DNA of 64,000 nt from Ornatilinea apprima (GTDB lineage Bacteria > Chloroflexota > Anaerolineae > Anaerolineales > Anaerolineaceae): the NCBI RefSeq assembly GCF_001306115.1, contig NZ_LGCL01000002.1, forward strand, positions 124,001 to 188,000. Reading direction: 5' to 3'. A program made the translations under genes and the position numbers. The notes beneath the pieces are model-generated. The model did not search any database and was not told the origin of the DNA. It was given only the letters and a program-made list of their open reading frames with translations. This document shows positions 51,949 to 60,875 of this stretch, one piece after another. The first letter of the stretch is position 1. The number at the start of each line of letters is the position of its first letter.

Positions 51949-52791
51949 TCATTCAATATTAAATATTTCAGGGAGTTCCGCCAGCGTATGCGCTAAAAAA
52001 GTTCCATGCCAGGTCAAAAGTCGGCCATCCACCAACCGAATCCGATGGCTTTTACCAGCTGGTGTGTCCACAAACAGTTTCAAGAATAATGAAATATGCC
52101 CGGAAGAATATGCGAACGGCTCCGAAGGCAGCAAAATGATCTCCGGTTGACCTTCAACAATCTCATCCAACGTTACTCGTGGATAGCGCACATCGCGAAG
52201 ACCAGGATCTTCCGCTTTTTTCAGACCCAGATCTGCTTCCAGCGGATACAGGCGCTGGCGTGTCTCAAAGATATTCTCACCCCCAAACTGGCGAATCACA
52301 TCGCCCGGATAGGTATCACCGTTAAAGACCATCCACCATGGCTGCGCAAGTTCATCAATTGACTGCCAGATCGGACAGAAGACGCGCCGCTTAGGTTCAG
52401 AAACCCGGCTGGCCCGAAACCACTCCCAGCTTCTCTCTAGCATGTCCACCCGCGCTGCCGCCGGTTGGCTCTTTAATAACCGCGCGATTTCCCACAAATC
52501 GCTAAGCGCCTGCTCGATGGTCTTGGGAAATTGCAGCACAACAGGGATGCCCAATTCCTGCAGCTCTTCGATATCCTTTTGTGAATTTTCCTCCGGGTTG
52601 CCAAAGACAAAATCCGGGTGCAGGCTAAAAACCTGCTCAATATTCAACTTTTTCGGTGAACCAATCTTTATCACCTGTTGATTTAGGGCAGATGATGAAA
52701 GGCAAAACTCGGTAACACCGACTAGAGTGTTACCGAGTCCTAAATCCACAATGCTTTGCGTAACCGATGGAACCAGAGAAATCACTCTCAT
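51949..52791 (-). CDS. BtuF-like cobalamin/metal-binding protein without signal peptide
   Basis: This 280-residue helical-backbone metal receptor protein begins directly with MRVISLVPSVTQSIVDLGLG, the first strand of the BtuF/FepB fold. It continues with LVGVTEFC, KIGSPKKLNIEQVFSLHPDFVFG and ILLPSEPFAYSS. There is no signal peptide or lipobox before the fold, and no transporter genes are adjacent. The family exists in exported and cytoplasmic forms; this one is predicted cytoplasmic. It follows ricT by 26 bp. The function is unclear. Confidence 0.78.
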   Translation of the reverse strand: MRVISLVPSVTQSIVDLGLGNTLVGVTEFCLSSSALNQQVIKIGSPKKLNIEQVFSLHPDFVFGNPEENSQKDIEELQELGIPVVLQFPKTIEQALSDLWEIARLLKSQPAAARVDMLERSWEWFRASRVSEPKRRVFCPIWQSIDELAQPWWMVFNGDTYPGDVIRQFGGENIFETRQRLYPLEADLGLKKAEDPGLRDVRYPRVTLDEIVEGQPEIILLPSEPFAYSSGHISLFLKLFVDTPAGKSHRIRLVDGRLLTWHGTFLAHTLAELPEIFNIE

Positions 52792-52817
52792 CTTTCACAA
52801 AGCCCTTTCGAACCGCA

Positions 52818-53741
52818 TTACTCGTTCAAATTGCTTACGCCTTCATCGCCTTCGTCATCAGTCTCAGCATCCTCCGGGCTGCTTACCGGGTTTTCGATCG
52901 GGCGGCCCCGCTCATCCAGGCGTTGAATTTCGTCCTTGTTAAAAGTCTTGCGGCCTTGTTCAGGAATATCGACTACAACCATTTCCCGTAGGGTCATAAC
53001 CTCTACGACCTTCCCCTCACCTGCTGGTGTACTGACACGCTTATTTCGCTTAGGCAGAGTCTTACGCAGTTTGGAATACAACTCATATTCATAATTCAAA
53101 CAGCAGCGCAGCCGTCCGCACATGCCAGTGATTTCCGAAGGGGTCAACGAAATTCCTTGCTCTTTAGCCATCTTAATCGAGATCGAATTGAAATCGGTTA
53201 AGAATGCCGAGCAACAGCGCTTTTCCAGCCCGCAGGCGCCAATTCCCTCTAATATTTTTGCCACATCACGCGGACCGATCTGGCGCAGTTCGACCTGAGA
53301 GGCTGGGTAATATTTTTGCACAGCCTTGCGTAAATTCTTGACATCAATCTTTTCTTCGGTGTCGTTGCTAAAGAGTATCGAAAGTCGACTGCCATCAAAA
53401 CTAAACTCAGCGACCACAATCTTCACCCCAGACAGCCGCAGCTCTTTGGTTTTCTGACGAGCCAGCTCAACAACCTGCTCTTCTTTGCGCGCCCAATCCT
53501 GTCGCAAGACCAGATCGCGCGGTGTGGCTTTGCGGTCAATGGCTTTCCAAGGGCCTTCGCCGACGTCTTGATCGTCCTTCACCCATTGAATAACTTCGCC
53601 GAGCTGCCACCCGCGCGCGGTTTCCACCACCACGCGATCGCCAATTTTCAATTCAGGCAAATTGGTAGCGTCAAAATGGTAGATTTTCCCTACCTTCGAA
53701 AACCGCAGCCCGACTAGTTTTGGACTTCCCGCTTGAGACAT
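52818..53741 (-). CDS. ricT: RicT/YaaT-like PSP1 domain protein
   Basis: This 307-residue protein has the PSP1 core: VGLRFSKVGKIYHFDATNLPELKIGDRVVVETARGWQLGEV, then LSILFSNDTEEKIDVKNLRKAVQKYYPASQVELRQIGPRDVAKILEGIGACG. The Cys cluster CGLEKRCCSAFL and MCGRLRCCLNYEYELY matches the Fe-S ligands of RicT. In Bacillus, RicT with RicA and RicF promotes RNase Y activity and mRNA processing. RicA and RicF homologues are not nearby. It lies 5 bp after the Mrp gene. The C-terminus is acidic and variable. Confidence 0.88.
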   Translation of the reverse strand: MSQAGSPKLVGLRFSKVGKIYHFDATNLPELKIGDRVVVETARGWQLGEVIQWVKDDQDVGEGPWKAIDRKATPRDLVLRQDWARKEEQVVELARQKTKELRLSGVKIVVAEFSFDGSRLSILFSNDTEEKIDVKNLRKAVQKYYPASQVELRQIGPRDVAKILEGIGACGLEKRCCSAFLTDFNSISIKMAKEQGISLTPSEITGMCGRLRCCLNYEYELYSKLRKTLPKRNKRVSTPAGEGKVVEVMTLREMVVVDIPEQGRKTFNKDEIQRLDERGRPIENPVSSPEDAETDDEGDEGVSNLNE

Positions 53742-53746
53742 CAGGT

Positions 53747-54820
53747 TTACTCGCCTAAATGGATGGAAACGCCGTGCGATTGAATCGCTGCCACGCTTAA
53801 AGCAGCCGCGATCTTCTCCGCAAGGCCCCGCAGCGCGCGAGCCGGCGCCGAATCTGGATTGGAGACCACAACCGGCACACCGTTGTCACCGCTAATTCGC
53901 ACCGAGGGATCCATAGGAATGCCACCCATAAAATCAACATTAGCCGCTTCGGCCAGTTTTTCACCGCCGCCGCTGCCAAACACGTCCATCCGCTGCCCGT
54001 CCGGTAATTCTAAATAACTCATATTCTCAATCACACCGAGAAGGGGCACATTCAATTTGCGGAACATTTCTAATCCGCGCCGGGCGTCTTCCAAAGAAAC
54101 CGCCTGCGGCAGAGTTACAATCACACCGCCGCTCAACGGCACATGCTGAGCCAGGCTCAACTGCACATCGCCGGTTCCTGGCGGCAGGTCCACCACCAGA
54201 TAGTCCAGCTCGCCCCAATCCACATCTTGCAGGAACTGCTGAATAGCCGAATGCAGCAGCGGGCCGCGCCAGATCAGAGGCTGATCCGGTTTAACCATGA
54301 AGCCAATCGAAATCATCTTCACGCCATACGCCTCAGCCGGCATCATTTTCTTGCCGGGTTGGGGCGGCAAACCATCCACGCCCATCATGGTGGGAACATT
54401 GGGACCGTAAATATCCGCGTCCAGCAAACCTACTTTCGCTCCGCTTTGTGCCAGCGAGACGGCTACATTCACCGCCACGGTACTTTTTCCAACGCCGCCT
54501 TTTCCAGACGCGATGGCAACAATATTCTTGACCGCCAATGCCATTTGATCACGATTCTGGCCATCCGATCTCACGCGCGCACCCATTTTGATTTGGATTT
54601 CTTTCACTCCGTCCACCATCGACACGGCCTGGCGTGCTTCCGACTCGATTTGGTTGCGCAATGGGCAGGCTGGCGTGGTCAATTCAATGGTGAAAGAGAT
54701 CTTACCATCATTAGCCACTAAATCTTTAATCATTCCGAGGGTAACAAGATCTCGATGCAGCTCCGGTTCTTGAACGGTTCGCAATGCGTCTAAAACGCGG
54801 TCTTGTAGTGAAGTAGACAT
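53747..54820 (-). CDS. Mrp/NBP35 family Fe-S carrier ATPase
   Basis: This 357-residue protein has an N-terminal MIP18/DUF59 domain (VLDALRTVQEPELHRDLVTLGMI, TTPACPLRNQIE), then the P-loop ASGKGGVGKSTVAVNVAVSLAQSG and GLLDADIYGPNVPTMMG. VVDLPPGTGDVQLSLAQ and ENMSYLELPDG complete the core. Mrp proteins carry [4Fe-4S] clusters to target enzymes; this genome segment has many such targets (Ior, Kor, AOR, AcnX, RicT). The usual CxxC after ENMS is not present here (ENMSYLELPDG), as in part of the family. Confidence 0.92.
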   Translation of the reverse strand: MSTSLQDRVLDALRTVQEPELHRDLVTLGMIKDLVANDGKISFTIELTTPACPLRNQIESEARQAVSMVDGVKEIQIKMGARVRSDGQNRDQMALAVKNIVAIASGKGGVGKSTVAVNVAVSLAQSGAKVGLLDADIYGPNVPTMMGVDGLPPQPGKKMMPAEAYGVKMISIGFMVKPDQPLIWRGPLLHSAIQQFLQDVDWGELDYLVVDLPPGTGDVQLSLAQHVPLSGGVIVTLPQAVSLEDARRGLEMFRKLNVPLLGVIENMSYLELPDGQRMDVFGSGGGEKLAEAANVDFMGGIPMDPSVRISGDNGVPVVVSNPDSAPARALRGLAEKIAAALSVAAIQSHGVSIHLGE

Positions 54821-54832
54821 TCTTTTTTCCTT

Positions 54833-55183
54833 TCAACTCCGTTTCCGGTGTTTACTTTTCGTCCTCTGCTCATTGAGGTACTGTCGATATTCCTCACGAT
54901 GAGCTTCATACTCTTTGATCAACTCTTCGTCATCCCCCTTAAAGCGCCGGATCGTCCTTTGCGCGCATTGTGTGCAGCCACGCATTGCCCGGAAAGAATC
55001 CGAATTACAGGTAACGCAGCCGCCCAGCCTGGCCATCATCAGCACAAAACCGCATTGAGAAACTCGGTCCGCATCAGGAGTGATCAATTGATCCACCAGA
55101 TGGTTCCATTTATCTCCACGCAGATCGGCCAGATCCGGAATCACTCGCAAGGGAAAGATTAAATCCGTGTCTGGGTTGTTCAT
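54833..55183 (-). CDS. Small Cys-rich hypothetical protein upstream of mrp
   Basis: This 116-residue protein has a central Cys cluster (CGFVLMMARLGGCVTCNSDSF, then MRGCTQCAQ: two CxxC pairs plus one further Cys) and a basic C-terminus (RTKSKHRKRS). It could bind zinc or an Fe-S cluster. No named domain is recognised. It is the first gene of the minus-strand set with mrp and ricT (12 bp and 5 bp gaps), so a part in Fe-S handling or RNA metabolism is likely but inferred. Confidence 0.7.
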   Translation of the reverse strand: MNNPDTDLIFPLRVIPDLADLRGDKWNHLVDQLITPDADRVSQCGFVLMMARLGGCVTCNSDSFRAMRGCTQCAQRTIRRFKGDDEELIKEYEAHREEYRQYLNEQRTKSKHRKRS

Positions 55184-55340
55184 TCAGGTTCTTTCCTTAT
55201 CCGTTATAGTAGCTGCCTGTCTGGTATATTCTATCACCCTTATACCTTTAGTCAAGCGCACCCGCCCATTCGTATTTAACGTATCCGGTTTGTCTGTATA
55301 ATGGATTTGTAGTAAAGGCATGCGAACAGGGAGAAGAGCT

Positions 55341-56681
55341 ATGTCAAAACTAGATTTTGTGATTAAACGCACCGGGGCGCGAGTTCCGTTTAATCCCGAT
55401 CGAATTACTAACGCCATTTATCGCGCCGCGGTCGCCGTTGGAGGGCGAGACCGCTCTACAGCCGAGAACCTGACTCGCCAGGTGGTACAAATGCTGGAGC
55501 AAACAACGCCAGCCGGTAAAGACCCCACCGTGGAAGAAATTCAGGATATGGTGGAAAAAATCCTCATCGAAAACGGGCATGCTAGAGTCGCGAAAGCCTA
55601 CATTCTATACCGCGAAGAGCGCGCCCGCCGCCGACGTGAAACCGCTAAGCTGGCTTCACAGCCTTCAGAAAATATTCCCTGGTCAAAAATTTGGAAGGTG
55701 CTCGATTGGGCAGTCAACCACAATCTGCACACCATCTCTACTATGAACCAGCGAATTGGCCGTGGTGAGTTTCCCCAAATCGTAGTGGAATCTGAATCCG
55801 CCTACCAGGCCGACCTGGAAAACGCTGTCGAACTGATTTTTGAAAAATCCAGTCAACTGCGTCTGGTGATCATCACCGGCCCATCTTCTTCTGGAAAAAC
55901 CACCACCACCACCAAGATTGCACAGCGCATGTCACACGCTGGTTTTAAGCTTGCCACCCTCAATGTAGACAATTATTTCTACGACCTAGCCATGCATCCC
56001 AAAGATGAGTTTGGCGATTACGATTTTGAAACCCCGCAGGCTCTTGATTTGGAGTTAATAAACCAGCACCTATTGAGTTTGATTAACGGAAAGAAGGTTT
56101 TGCTGCCTTCGTATGACTTCAAGACCGGCACTCGCCGCCTGGAAGCCACCCCTATGCAGCTAAAAAATAATGAAATCATCCTTATCGACAGCCTTCACGG
56201 TCTGTATCGCGAAATGACAGCCGGCATACCCCTGGAAAACCAGTTCCGCCTCTACCTTGAACCTCTGCTTCAAATGAAAGATTACAACAACCAGTACATC
56301 CGCTGGACCGATCTGCGCCTGATTCGCCGCATGCTACGGGACGCCACGCACCGCGCCTACGATCCGCGTCAGACTTTAGAGCACTGGCATTATGTGCGGT
56401 CCAGTGAGTTGCGGAATATTATTCCTTACATCAACACCACCGACTATATTATCAATACCGCCATGCCCTACGAAATCGCGCTCTACCGGCCCAAGTTGCT
56501 GGCCCATTTCACTCAGTGGGAGCATGATTATCATGGTAACCCCTTGCGCCAGGATGCTTACGAACGCGCCGAGCGCGTGCGCGGCTTACTCTCAAGCGTT
56601 ATCGGGGTTACAGACGACTCATCCGTCCCTGGCGATTCCGTCCTGCGTGAATTTATTGGCGGAAGTATCTACGAACAATAG
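55341..56681 (+). CDS. ATP-cone / uridine kinase-like fusion
   Basis: The ATG after GGGAGAAGAGCT gives 446 residues. Residues 1-95 are an ATP-cone (FVIKRTGARVPFNPDRITNAIYRAA, TVEEIQDMVEKILIENGHARVAKAYILYREERARRR), the allosteric ATP/dATP-binding domain of ribonucleotide reductases and NrdR. The rest is a uridine kinase/phosphoribulokinase domain with P-loop ITGPSSSGKTTTTTKIAQ and VDNYFYDL, FETPQALDLELI, IILIDSLHGLY. The fusion suggests a nucleoside kinase-like enzyme gated by adenine nucleotides. An extended TATAAT lies at 55297. An Fe-ADH gene follows 8 bp later. Confidence 0.88.
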   Translation: MSKLDFVIKRTGARVPFNPDRITNAIYRAAVAVGGRDRSTAENLTRQVVQMLEQTTPAGKDPTVEEIQDMVEKILIENGHARVAKAYILYREERARRRRETAKLASQPSENIPWSKIWKVLDWAVNHNLHTISTMNQRIGRGEFPQIVVESESAYQADLENAVELIFEKSSQLRLVIITGPSSSGKTTTTTKIAQRMSHAGFKLATLNVDNYFYDLAMHPKDEFGDYDFETPQALDLELINQHLLSLINGKKVLLPSYDFKTGTRRLEATPMQLKNNEIILIDSLHGLYREMTAGIPLENQFRLYLEPLLQMKDYNNQYIRWTDLRLIRRMLRDATHRAYDPRQTLEHWHYVRSSELRNIIPYINTTDYIINTAMPYEIALYRPKLLAHFTQWEHDYHGNPLRQDAYERAERVRGLLSSVIGVTDDSSVPGDSVLREFIGGSIYEQ

Positions 56682-56689
56682 AGGTAAGC

Positions 56690-57847
56690 ATGGATAACTT
56701 TTCTTTCTACAACCCCACCCGCATCGTTTTTGGCAAAGGCTCTATCGCCAACCTGCCTACACAATTAGCAACCGATCAATCCATCCTCATGCTCTACGGT
56801 GGCGGTTCGATCAAAAAGAACTTCATCTACAATGATGTCAAAGCAGCGCTCGCCGGTTATCGTGTGATTGAATTTGGCGGGGTGCCCTCCAACCCGGAAT
56901 ATGAAGTCTGCATGCAGGCTGCCGACGTGGTTTTACGCGAAAAAATCGGCTTCATTTTGGCCGTAGGCGGCGGATCGGTGATTGACGCTGCCAAATTCAT
57001 CGCAGCCGTGGCGCGCAATCCGCAGGTCGAGGCCTGGGATATTGTCAGCAAAAAAGCGCCTCTTCGTGGCGCGCTGCCAATAGGTGTGGTGTTGACCCTG
57101 GCGGCTACCGGTTCAGAAATGAACAATATCAGCGTCATATCCCGCAAAAGCACACAGGAAAAATACGCCTTTTCCTCTGATGCCCTATACCCCCAATTTT
57201 CAATCCTCGATCCCCAGACCACCTACACCCTGCCGGTCGAGCAGATCCGCAACGGGCTGGTGGACGCATTTATCCATGCTGGCGAGCAGTACATGACCTT
57301 CCCCAACCGCAACCCCCTGGTGGACCGGCAGGCAGAAGCCATTTTCAGCACGCTGATCGAGATTGCCCAAGACGCGCTGCGCACCCCCGCGGATTACGAC
57401 GCGCGCGCCGCCTATATGTGGTGCGCCACCCAGGCCCTCAACGGACATCTGCGCTGCGGCGCGCCGCAAGATTGGGCTACCCACCGCATCGGCCACGAGC
57501 TAACCGCCCTCTACGGCCTTGCACATGCTGAATCTTTGGCGCCCATCTGGATTTCACTGCTGCGATATAAACTGGAAGATAAAATGGAGAAATTAGCGCA
57601 GTACGGCCGCCGCTTGTGGAATTTGAAGATGCCTGACCCGCGCGCGCTGGCCGGTCAGGCCATCGACCGAACGGAGGCTTTCTTCAACAGCATCGGCATG
57701 CCCACTCATTTGCGTGAATTTGGCGTCGATGCTGAAGCCGCTGCCCGCGAAATTGAGCACCGCTTTACTGAGCGCAACGTGGTTTGGGGTGAAAACCAGG
57801 ATATCACGCCGGAAGTGTCGGCTGAAATTGTCCGTCAAGCGGTTTAA
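56690..57847 (+). CDS. Iron-containing alcohol dehydrogenase, YqhD/BDH-like
   Basis: This 385-residue protein has FYNPTRIVFGKGSI, ILMLYGGGSIKKNFIYNDV, FILAVGGGSVIDAAKFIAA, TLAATGSEMNNISVIS and the metal ligands in DAFIHAGEQYM, HRIGHELTALYGLAHAESLAPIW. The GGGS near residue 42 is the YqhD/butanol dehydrogenase NADP-type pattern. It reduces broad aldehydes with NADPH. It is 8 bp after the ATP-cone kinase, so it is co-transcribed; a functional link is not obvious. Confidence 0.92.
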   Translation: MDNFSFYNPTRIVFGKGSIANLPTQLATDQSILMLYGGGSIKKNFIYNDVKAALAGYRVIEFGGVPSNPEYEVCMQAADVVLREKIGFILAVGGGSVIDAAKFIAAVARNPQVEAWDIVSKKAPLRGALPIGVVLTLAATGSEMNNISVISRKSTQEKYAFSSDALYPQFSILDPQTTYTLPVEQIRNGLVDAFIHAGEQYMTFPNRNPLVDRQAEAIFSTLIEIAQDALRTPADYDARAAYMWCATQALNGHLRCGAPQDWATHRIGHELTALYGLAHAESLAPIWISLLRYKLEDKMEKLAQYGRRLWNLKMPDPRALAGQAIDRTEAFFNSIGMPTHLREFGVDAEAAAREIEHRFTERNVVWGENQDITPEVSAEIVRQAV

Positions 57848-57865
57848 TATGGGAAATGAGTTATA

Positions 57866-57902
57866 AAAAATCAGCGGAGTCTTGATTACCTCCGCTGATT
57901 TT
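57866..57902. terminator. Bidirectional terminator between ADH and glmS
   Basis: AAATCAGCGGAG and CTCCGCTGATTT form a 12-bp stem with a 10-nt loop, with A-rich left and T-rich right flanks. Confidence 0.85.
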
Positions 57903-57909
57903 CCATTTT

Positions 57910-59751
57910 TTATTCCACCGTCACCGATTTGGCCAGGTTCCGCGGCTGGTCCACGTCCAGCCCGCGCAGCGTGGCAATATGATAGGCAAAAATCTGCAGC
58001 GGGATAACCGTAACAATCGGGGTCAGATACCAGGGCGCGTCTGGCACCCAGAAAACATAGTCGGCAATCTCGGCCGCGCGGGTGTCGCCATCGGTGGCGA
58101 TCACAGCCACCTTCCCGCCGCGTGCCTTGGCCTGCTCAATCTGGCTGATCATCTTATCGTACCAGGGGTCTTTAGGCGCAATAGCCAGCACCAGCATTTC
58201 TTTATCGACCAGGGCGATTGGGCCGTGCTTCATTTCCCCTGCCGGGTAACCTTCCGCGTGGATATACGAAATTTCCTTGAGTTTTAGCGCGCCTTCATAG
58301 GCAATTGGCATGTTGATTCCCCGCCCCAGGTACATCGAATTCTGCACGTCCTTTAATGCCTTGCTCACTTCAAACACGGCATCTTCCCGGTTCAGGCATT
58401 CGCCCACCAGACTGGGCACCAGGCGAAGATCGTTGACCAGTTTGCGGCGCTCTGCGTCGCTCAGGTATCCACGCATATCGCCAAGCACAATCGCCAGCAT
58501 GTACAGGTCCACCAGCGGCGCAGTAAACGCTTTTGTGGAAGCCACGCCAATCTCCGGTCCCGTCTGCATCGAGATATAGCCATCTGCCAGGCGCATGGCC
58601 TGTGAGCCAATCGCGTTGACAATCGACCACAGGATCGCGCCGCGCATACGGCCCAATTCCATGGCGGCCAGCGTGTCCGCCGTCTCACCCGACTGGCTGA
58701 TCGCCAGCACTACCGTGTTTTCATCCACAATCGGATCGCGGTAGCGGAATTCTGAAGCAATTTCCACTTCAACCGGGACGCGCGCAATGCGTTCCAGATA
58801 GGTTTTTCCTACCATGCCGGCATGGGCGGCCGTGCCGCAAGCGGTGATGATGATCTTATTGATCTGTTTTGCTTTTTCTGTCGTCAGGTTCAGTTGTGGA
58901 ATGCGAATCTTGCCTTCTTCAAAATCCACCCTTCCGGCCAGGGTATCCGTGAGAGCGCGGACCTGTTCGTGAATTTCCTTCTGCATAAAATGGCGGTATT
59001 CGCCCTTTTCTGCCGATACTGGATCCCAGCCCACCGTGTGCTCTTGCACAGCGACCTTCGCGCCTTCCAACGTGGTCACTTCATACCCATTCTGGGTGAC
59101 CACTGCCATCTGCCGCGACTCGAGGAATACAACCCGGCGGGTATGCTCAAGAATGGCGGGGATATCGGAAGCGATGAACATCTCATTTTCACCTTTGCCA
59201 ATCACCACCCCGCCGGCGTTGCCAATCCGCGCGCAGACAATTTTATCCGGCTCGTGAGTAGACATCACTACAATGCCATGCGCCCCTTGCAAATGCACCA
59301 GCGCCTTGCGCGCAGCCTGTTCCAGGCTGGATCCCGCGCCCATATAGCGCTCGATCAAATGCACGATCGTCTCTGTGTCCGTATCCGAGTTAAACAGCAC
59401 GCCTTCGGCTGCCAACTCCTCGCGCAGCTCCATGAAGTTTTCCACAATGCCGTTATGCACCACCACTACTTTACCGGTTTGCCCCAGGTGCGGGTGCGCG
59501 TTGCGCTCGCTCGGCTCGCCGTGCGTCGCCCAGCGTGTATGGCCGATACCAATTTTGCCCTTCAGCGGGCGTTCGGCCACGCGGTTAACCAGGTTAGCCA
59601 GCTTGCCCGCGTCGCGGCGCACTTCGATATGTGAGTTTTCAATCACAGCCAATCCCGCGGAGTCATAACCGCGGTACTCTAACCGTTTTAATCCATTGAT
59701 GATAATGGGTGTGGCGTCTTTATCGCCGATGTACCCAACAATTCCACACAT
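57910..59751 (-). CDS. glmS: Glutamine:fructose-6-phosphate aminotransferase (isomerising)
   Basis: The start at MCGIVGYIGDKD (Cys2 is the N-terminal nucleophile after Met removal) follows GGAGGAACT and gives 613 residues. The glutaminase part has GRVATHG-like IGHTRWATHGEPSERNAHPH. Two SIS domains follow (AHAGMVGKTYLERIARVPVEVEIASEFRYRDP, SQSGETADTLAAMELGR, YLGRGINMPIAYEGALKLKEISYIHAEGYPAGEMKHGP). The C-terminus is DQPRNLAKSVTVE. It makes glucosamine-6-phosphate for cell wall and glycans. A long leader precedes it. Confidence 0.96.
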   Translation of the reverse strand: MCGIVGYIGDKDATPIIINGLKRLEYRGYDSAGLAVIENSHIEVRRDAGKLANLVNRVAERPLKGKIGIGHTRWATHGEPSERNAHPHLGQTGKVVVVHNGIVENFMELREELAAEGVLFNSDTDTETIVHLIERYMGAGSSLEQAARKALVHLQGAHGIVVMSTHEPDKIVCARIGNAGGVVIGKGENEMFIASDIPAILEHTRRVVFLESRQMAVVTQNGYEVTTLEGAKVAVQEHTVGWDPVSAEKGEYRHFMQKEIHEQVRALTDTLAGRVDFEEGKIRIPQLNLTTEKAKQINKIIITACGTAAHAGMVGKTYLERIARVPVEVEIASEFRYRDPIVDENTVVLAISQSGETADTLAAMELGRMRGAILWSIVNAIGSQAMRLADGYISMQTGPEIGVASTKAFTAPLVDLYMLAIVLGDMRGYLSDAERRKLVNDLRLVPSLVGECLNREDAVFEVSKALKDVQNSMYLGRGINMPIAYEGALKLKEISYIHAEGYPAGEMKHGPIALVDKEMLVLAIAPKDPWYDKMISQIEQAKARGGKVAVIATDGDTRAAEIADYVFWVPDAPWYLTPIVTVIPLQIFAYHIATLRGLDVDQPRNLAKSVTVE

Positions 59752-59770
59752 AGTTCCTCCATTGATAGAT

Positions 59771-59805
59771 AAAAAACACACAGCCTGTTCGCGCCATACA
59801 CAGGC
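59771..59805 (-). promoter_or_regulatory. Terminator-like hairpin in the glmS leader
   Basis: On the minus strand GCCTGT pairs with ACAGGC (11-nt loop) and is followed by TGTGTG then six T, only 20 bp before glmS. An overlapping alternative stem GCCT...AGGC lies just upstream, giving an attenuator-like choice. No glmS ribozyme core was recognised. Confidence 0.45.
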
Positions 59806-60144
59806 ACGCGCAGCCTGAGCCGCTAGGCGAGTAAAAATTCTCGGCTGGCAATTTAATCTTTTTGAAATGGTAGGAAAGTTCACACTCGTTGGTTGAATGT
59901 GGAGGGCTTCCGCTGATCTCTCGATTTTCCCGGCGATAGCCGGTTAACCCCGCCCTGCGGCAGGGAACCCTCATCCTCGTCATCCTGGCGCTTCACCCCT
60001 GTGAGCCAGGACCATGCGCTTTTCTTTCCTTCTGCTCCAAAAAACTTCGTTGTCTTTCACCTCCACTTACCGACGCTTATGCCGATAATAGATATAATCA
60101 TCAAGTAAGTATATCTGATTTTCAAAATATTACCAGAAATTTTT
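59806..60144. other. Divergent intergenic region upstream of glmS
   Basis: No gene is seen. A strong hairpin CCTGGC-GCTTCAC / GTGAGCCAGG lies at about 59984-60010, and a second small one CCCTGCGGCAGGG at about 59961. Promoters for glmS and the plus-strand hypothetical must lie here but are not clear. Confidence 0.45.
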
Positions 60145-60810
60145 ATGGAATCAACCCCGAGTTCTGAAAATCCACGTCGCTTTTCACTATCAGACATCCT
60201 TTTTGCCCCCATTGGATGCCTGATCCAGTCCTCTCCACTCTTTGTTTTTCTGGTGATCCTGGTAGCCGGCACTATTGGCTCTATTGTTTTCTATTCCACC
60301 AACACCGATTTCTGGGGCCTGACCGCGCCGGATTTTGAACACTTCACCGTTTCCGATAACTTTCAAACCATTCAAGGCACTGAAGAACAAACCTGGAAAA
60401 TCAGCTATGAGTTTGCGGGCGCGACTCAATTTTCAGGCCTGGTGCGGCATGTTTCGCCCATTCGCATGGGGAAGTTTCCCATGCTCACCCACGATATTCT
60501 GGTAACCAGCGGTGATTTTGCAGATTCTTCCCTGGTCAGAACCAACGTCAGCAATCACCACTTCACATGGTTTTGTGACAGCGGCACGCAGCCCCGCGGA
60601 ACCATCAACCTCCTGCATACCGTCCCCGCCAGCGAAGAGATTTATGAGCAGCTTCTACAAATCCGCAGCGGAGACCAGGTCGCTATCAGTGGGCGCGAGA
60701 TCTTGCGCATTGATTCCCTCAAACCCGACGGATCGTCAGACGGTTGGTGGCAAGACTCAGGCTGCAACACGCTATTGGTCAACACTGTCGAAATTTTGGC
60801 AGAAAAGTAA
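60145..60810 (+). CDS. Membrane-anchored hypothetical protein
   Basis: This 221-residue protein has a short cytoplasmic N-terminus, one hydrophobic helix at about residues 31-50 (PLFVFLVILVAGTIGSIVF) and an extracytoplasmic domain with strands. Two Cys near residues 142 and 211 could form a disulfide. No family is recognised. It stands alone between glmS and AOR and ends in a palindromic hairpin. Confidence 0.65.
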   Translation: MESTPSSENPRRFSLSDILFAPIGCLIQSSPLFVFLVILVAGTIGSIVFYSTNTDFWGLTAPDFEHFTVSDNFQTIQGTEEQTWKISYEFAGATQFSGLVRHVSPIRMGKFPMLTHDILVTSGDFADSSLVRTNVSNHHFTWFCDSGTQPRGTINLLHTVPASEEIYEQLLQIRSGDQVAISGREILRIDSLKPDGSSDGWWQDSGCNTLLVNTVEILAEK

Positions 60811-60822
60811 CCTTAATAGAAA

Positions 60823-60854
60823 AATCCCGTGATGAGAATTCTCATCACGGGATT
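60823..60854. terminator. Long perfect palindromic hairpin between convergent genes
   Basis: AATCCCGTGATGAGAATT is followed by its mirrored complement, giving about 15 bp of perfect stem. T-runs are short (TTAATAG, ATTGATC), so termination is likely but not strongly canonical. Confidence 0.65.
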
Positions 60855-60875
60855 GATCATTCAACTACTGGCGGC

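Noticed and set aside
59752-59900. glmS ribozyme upstream of glmS
   Set aside because: No ribozyme core or cleavage-site sequence could be recognised; only simple hairpins are visible.
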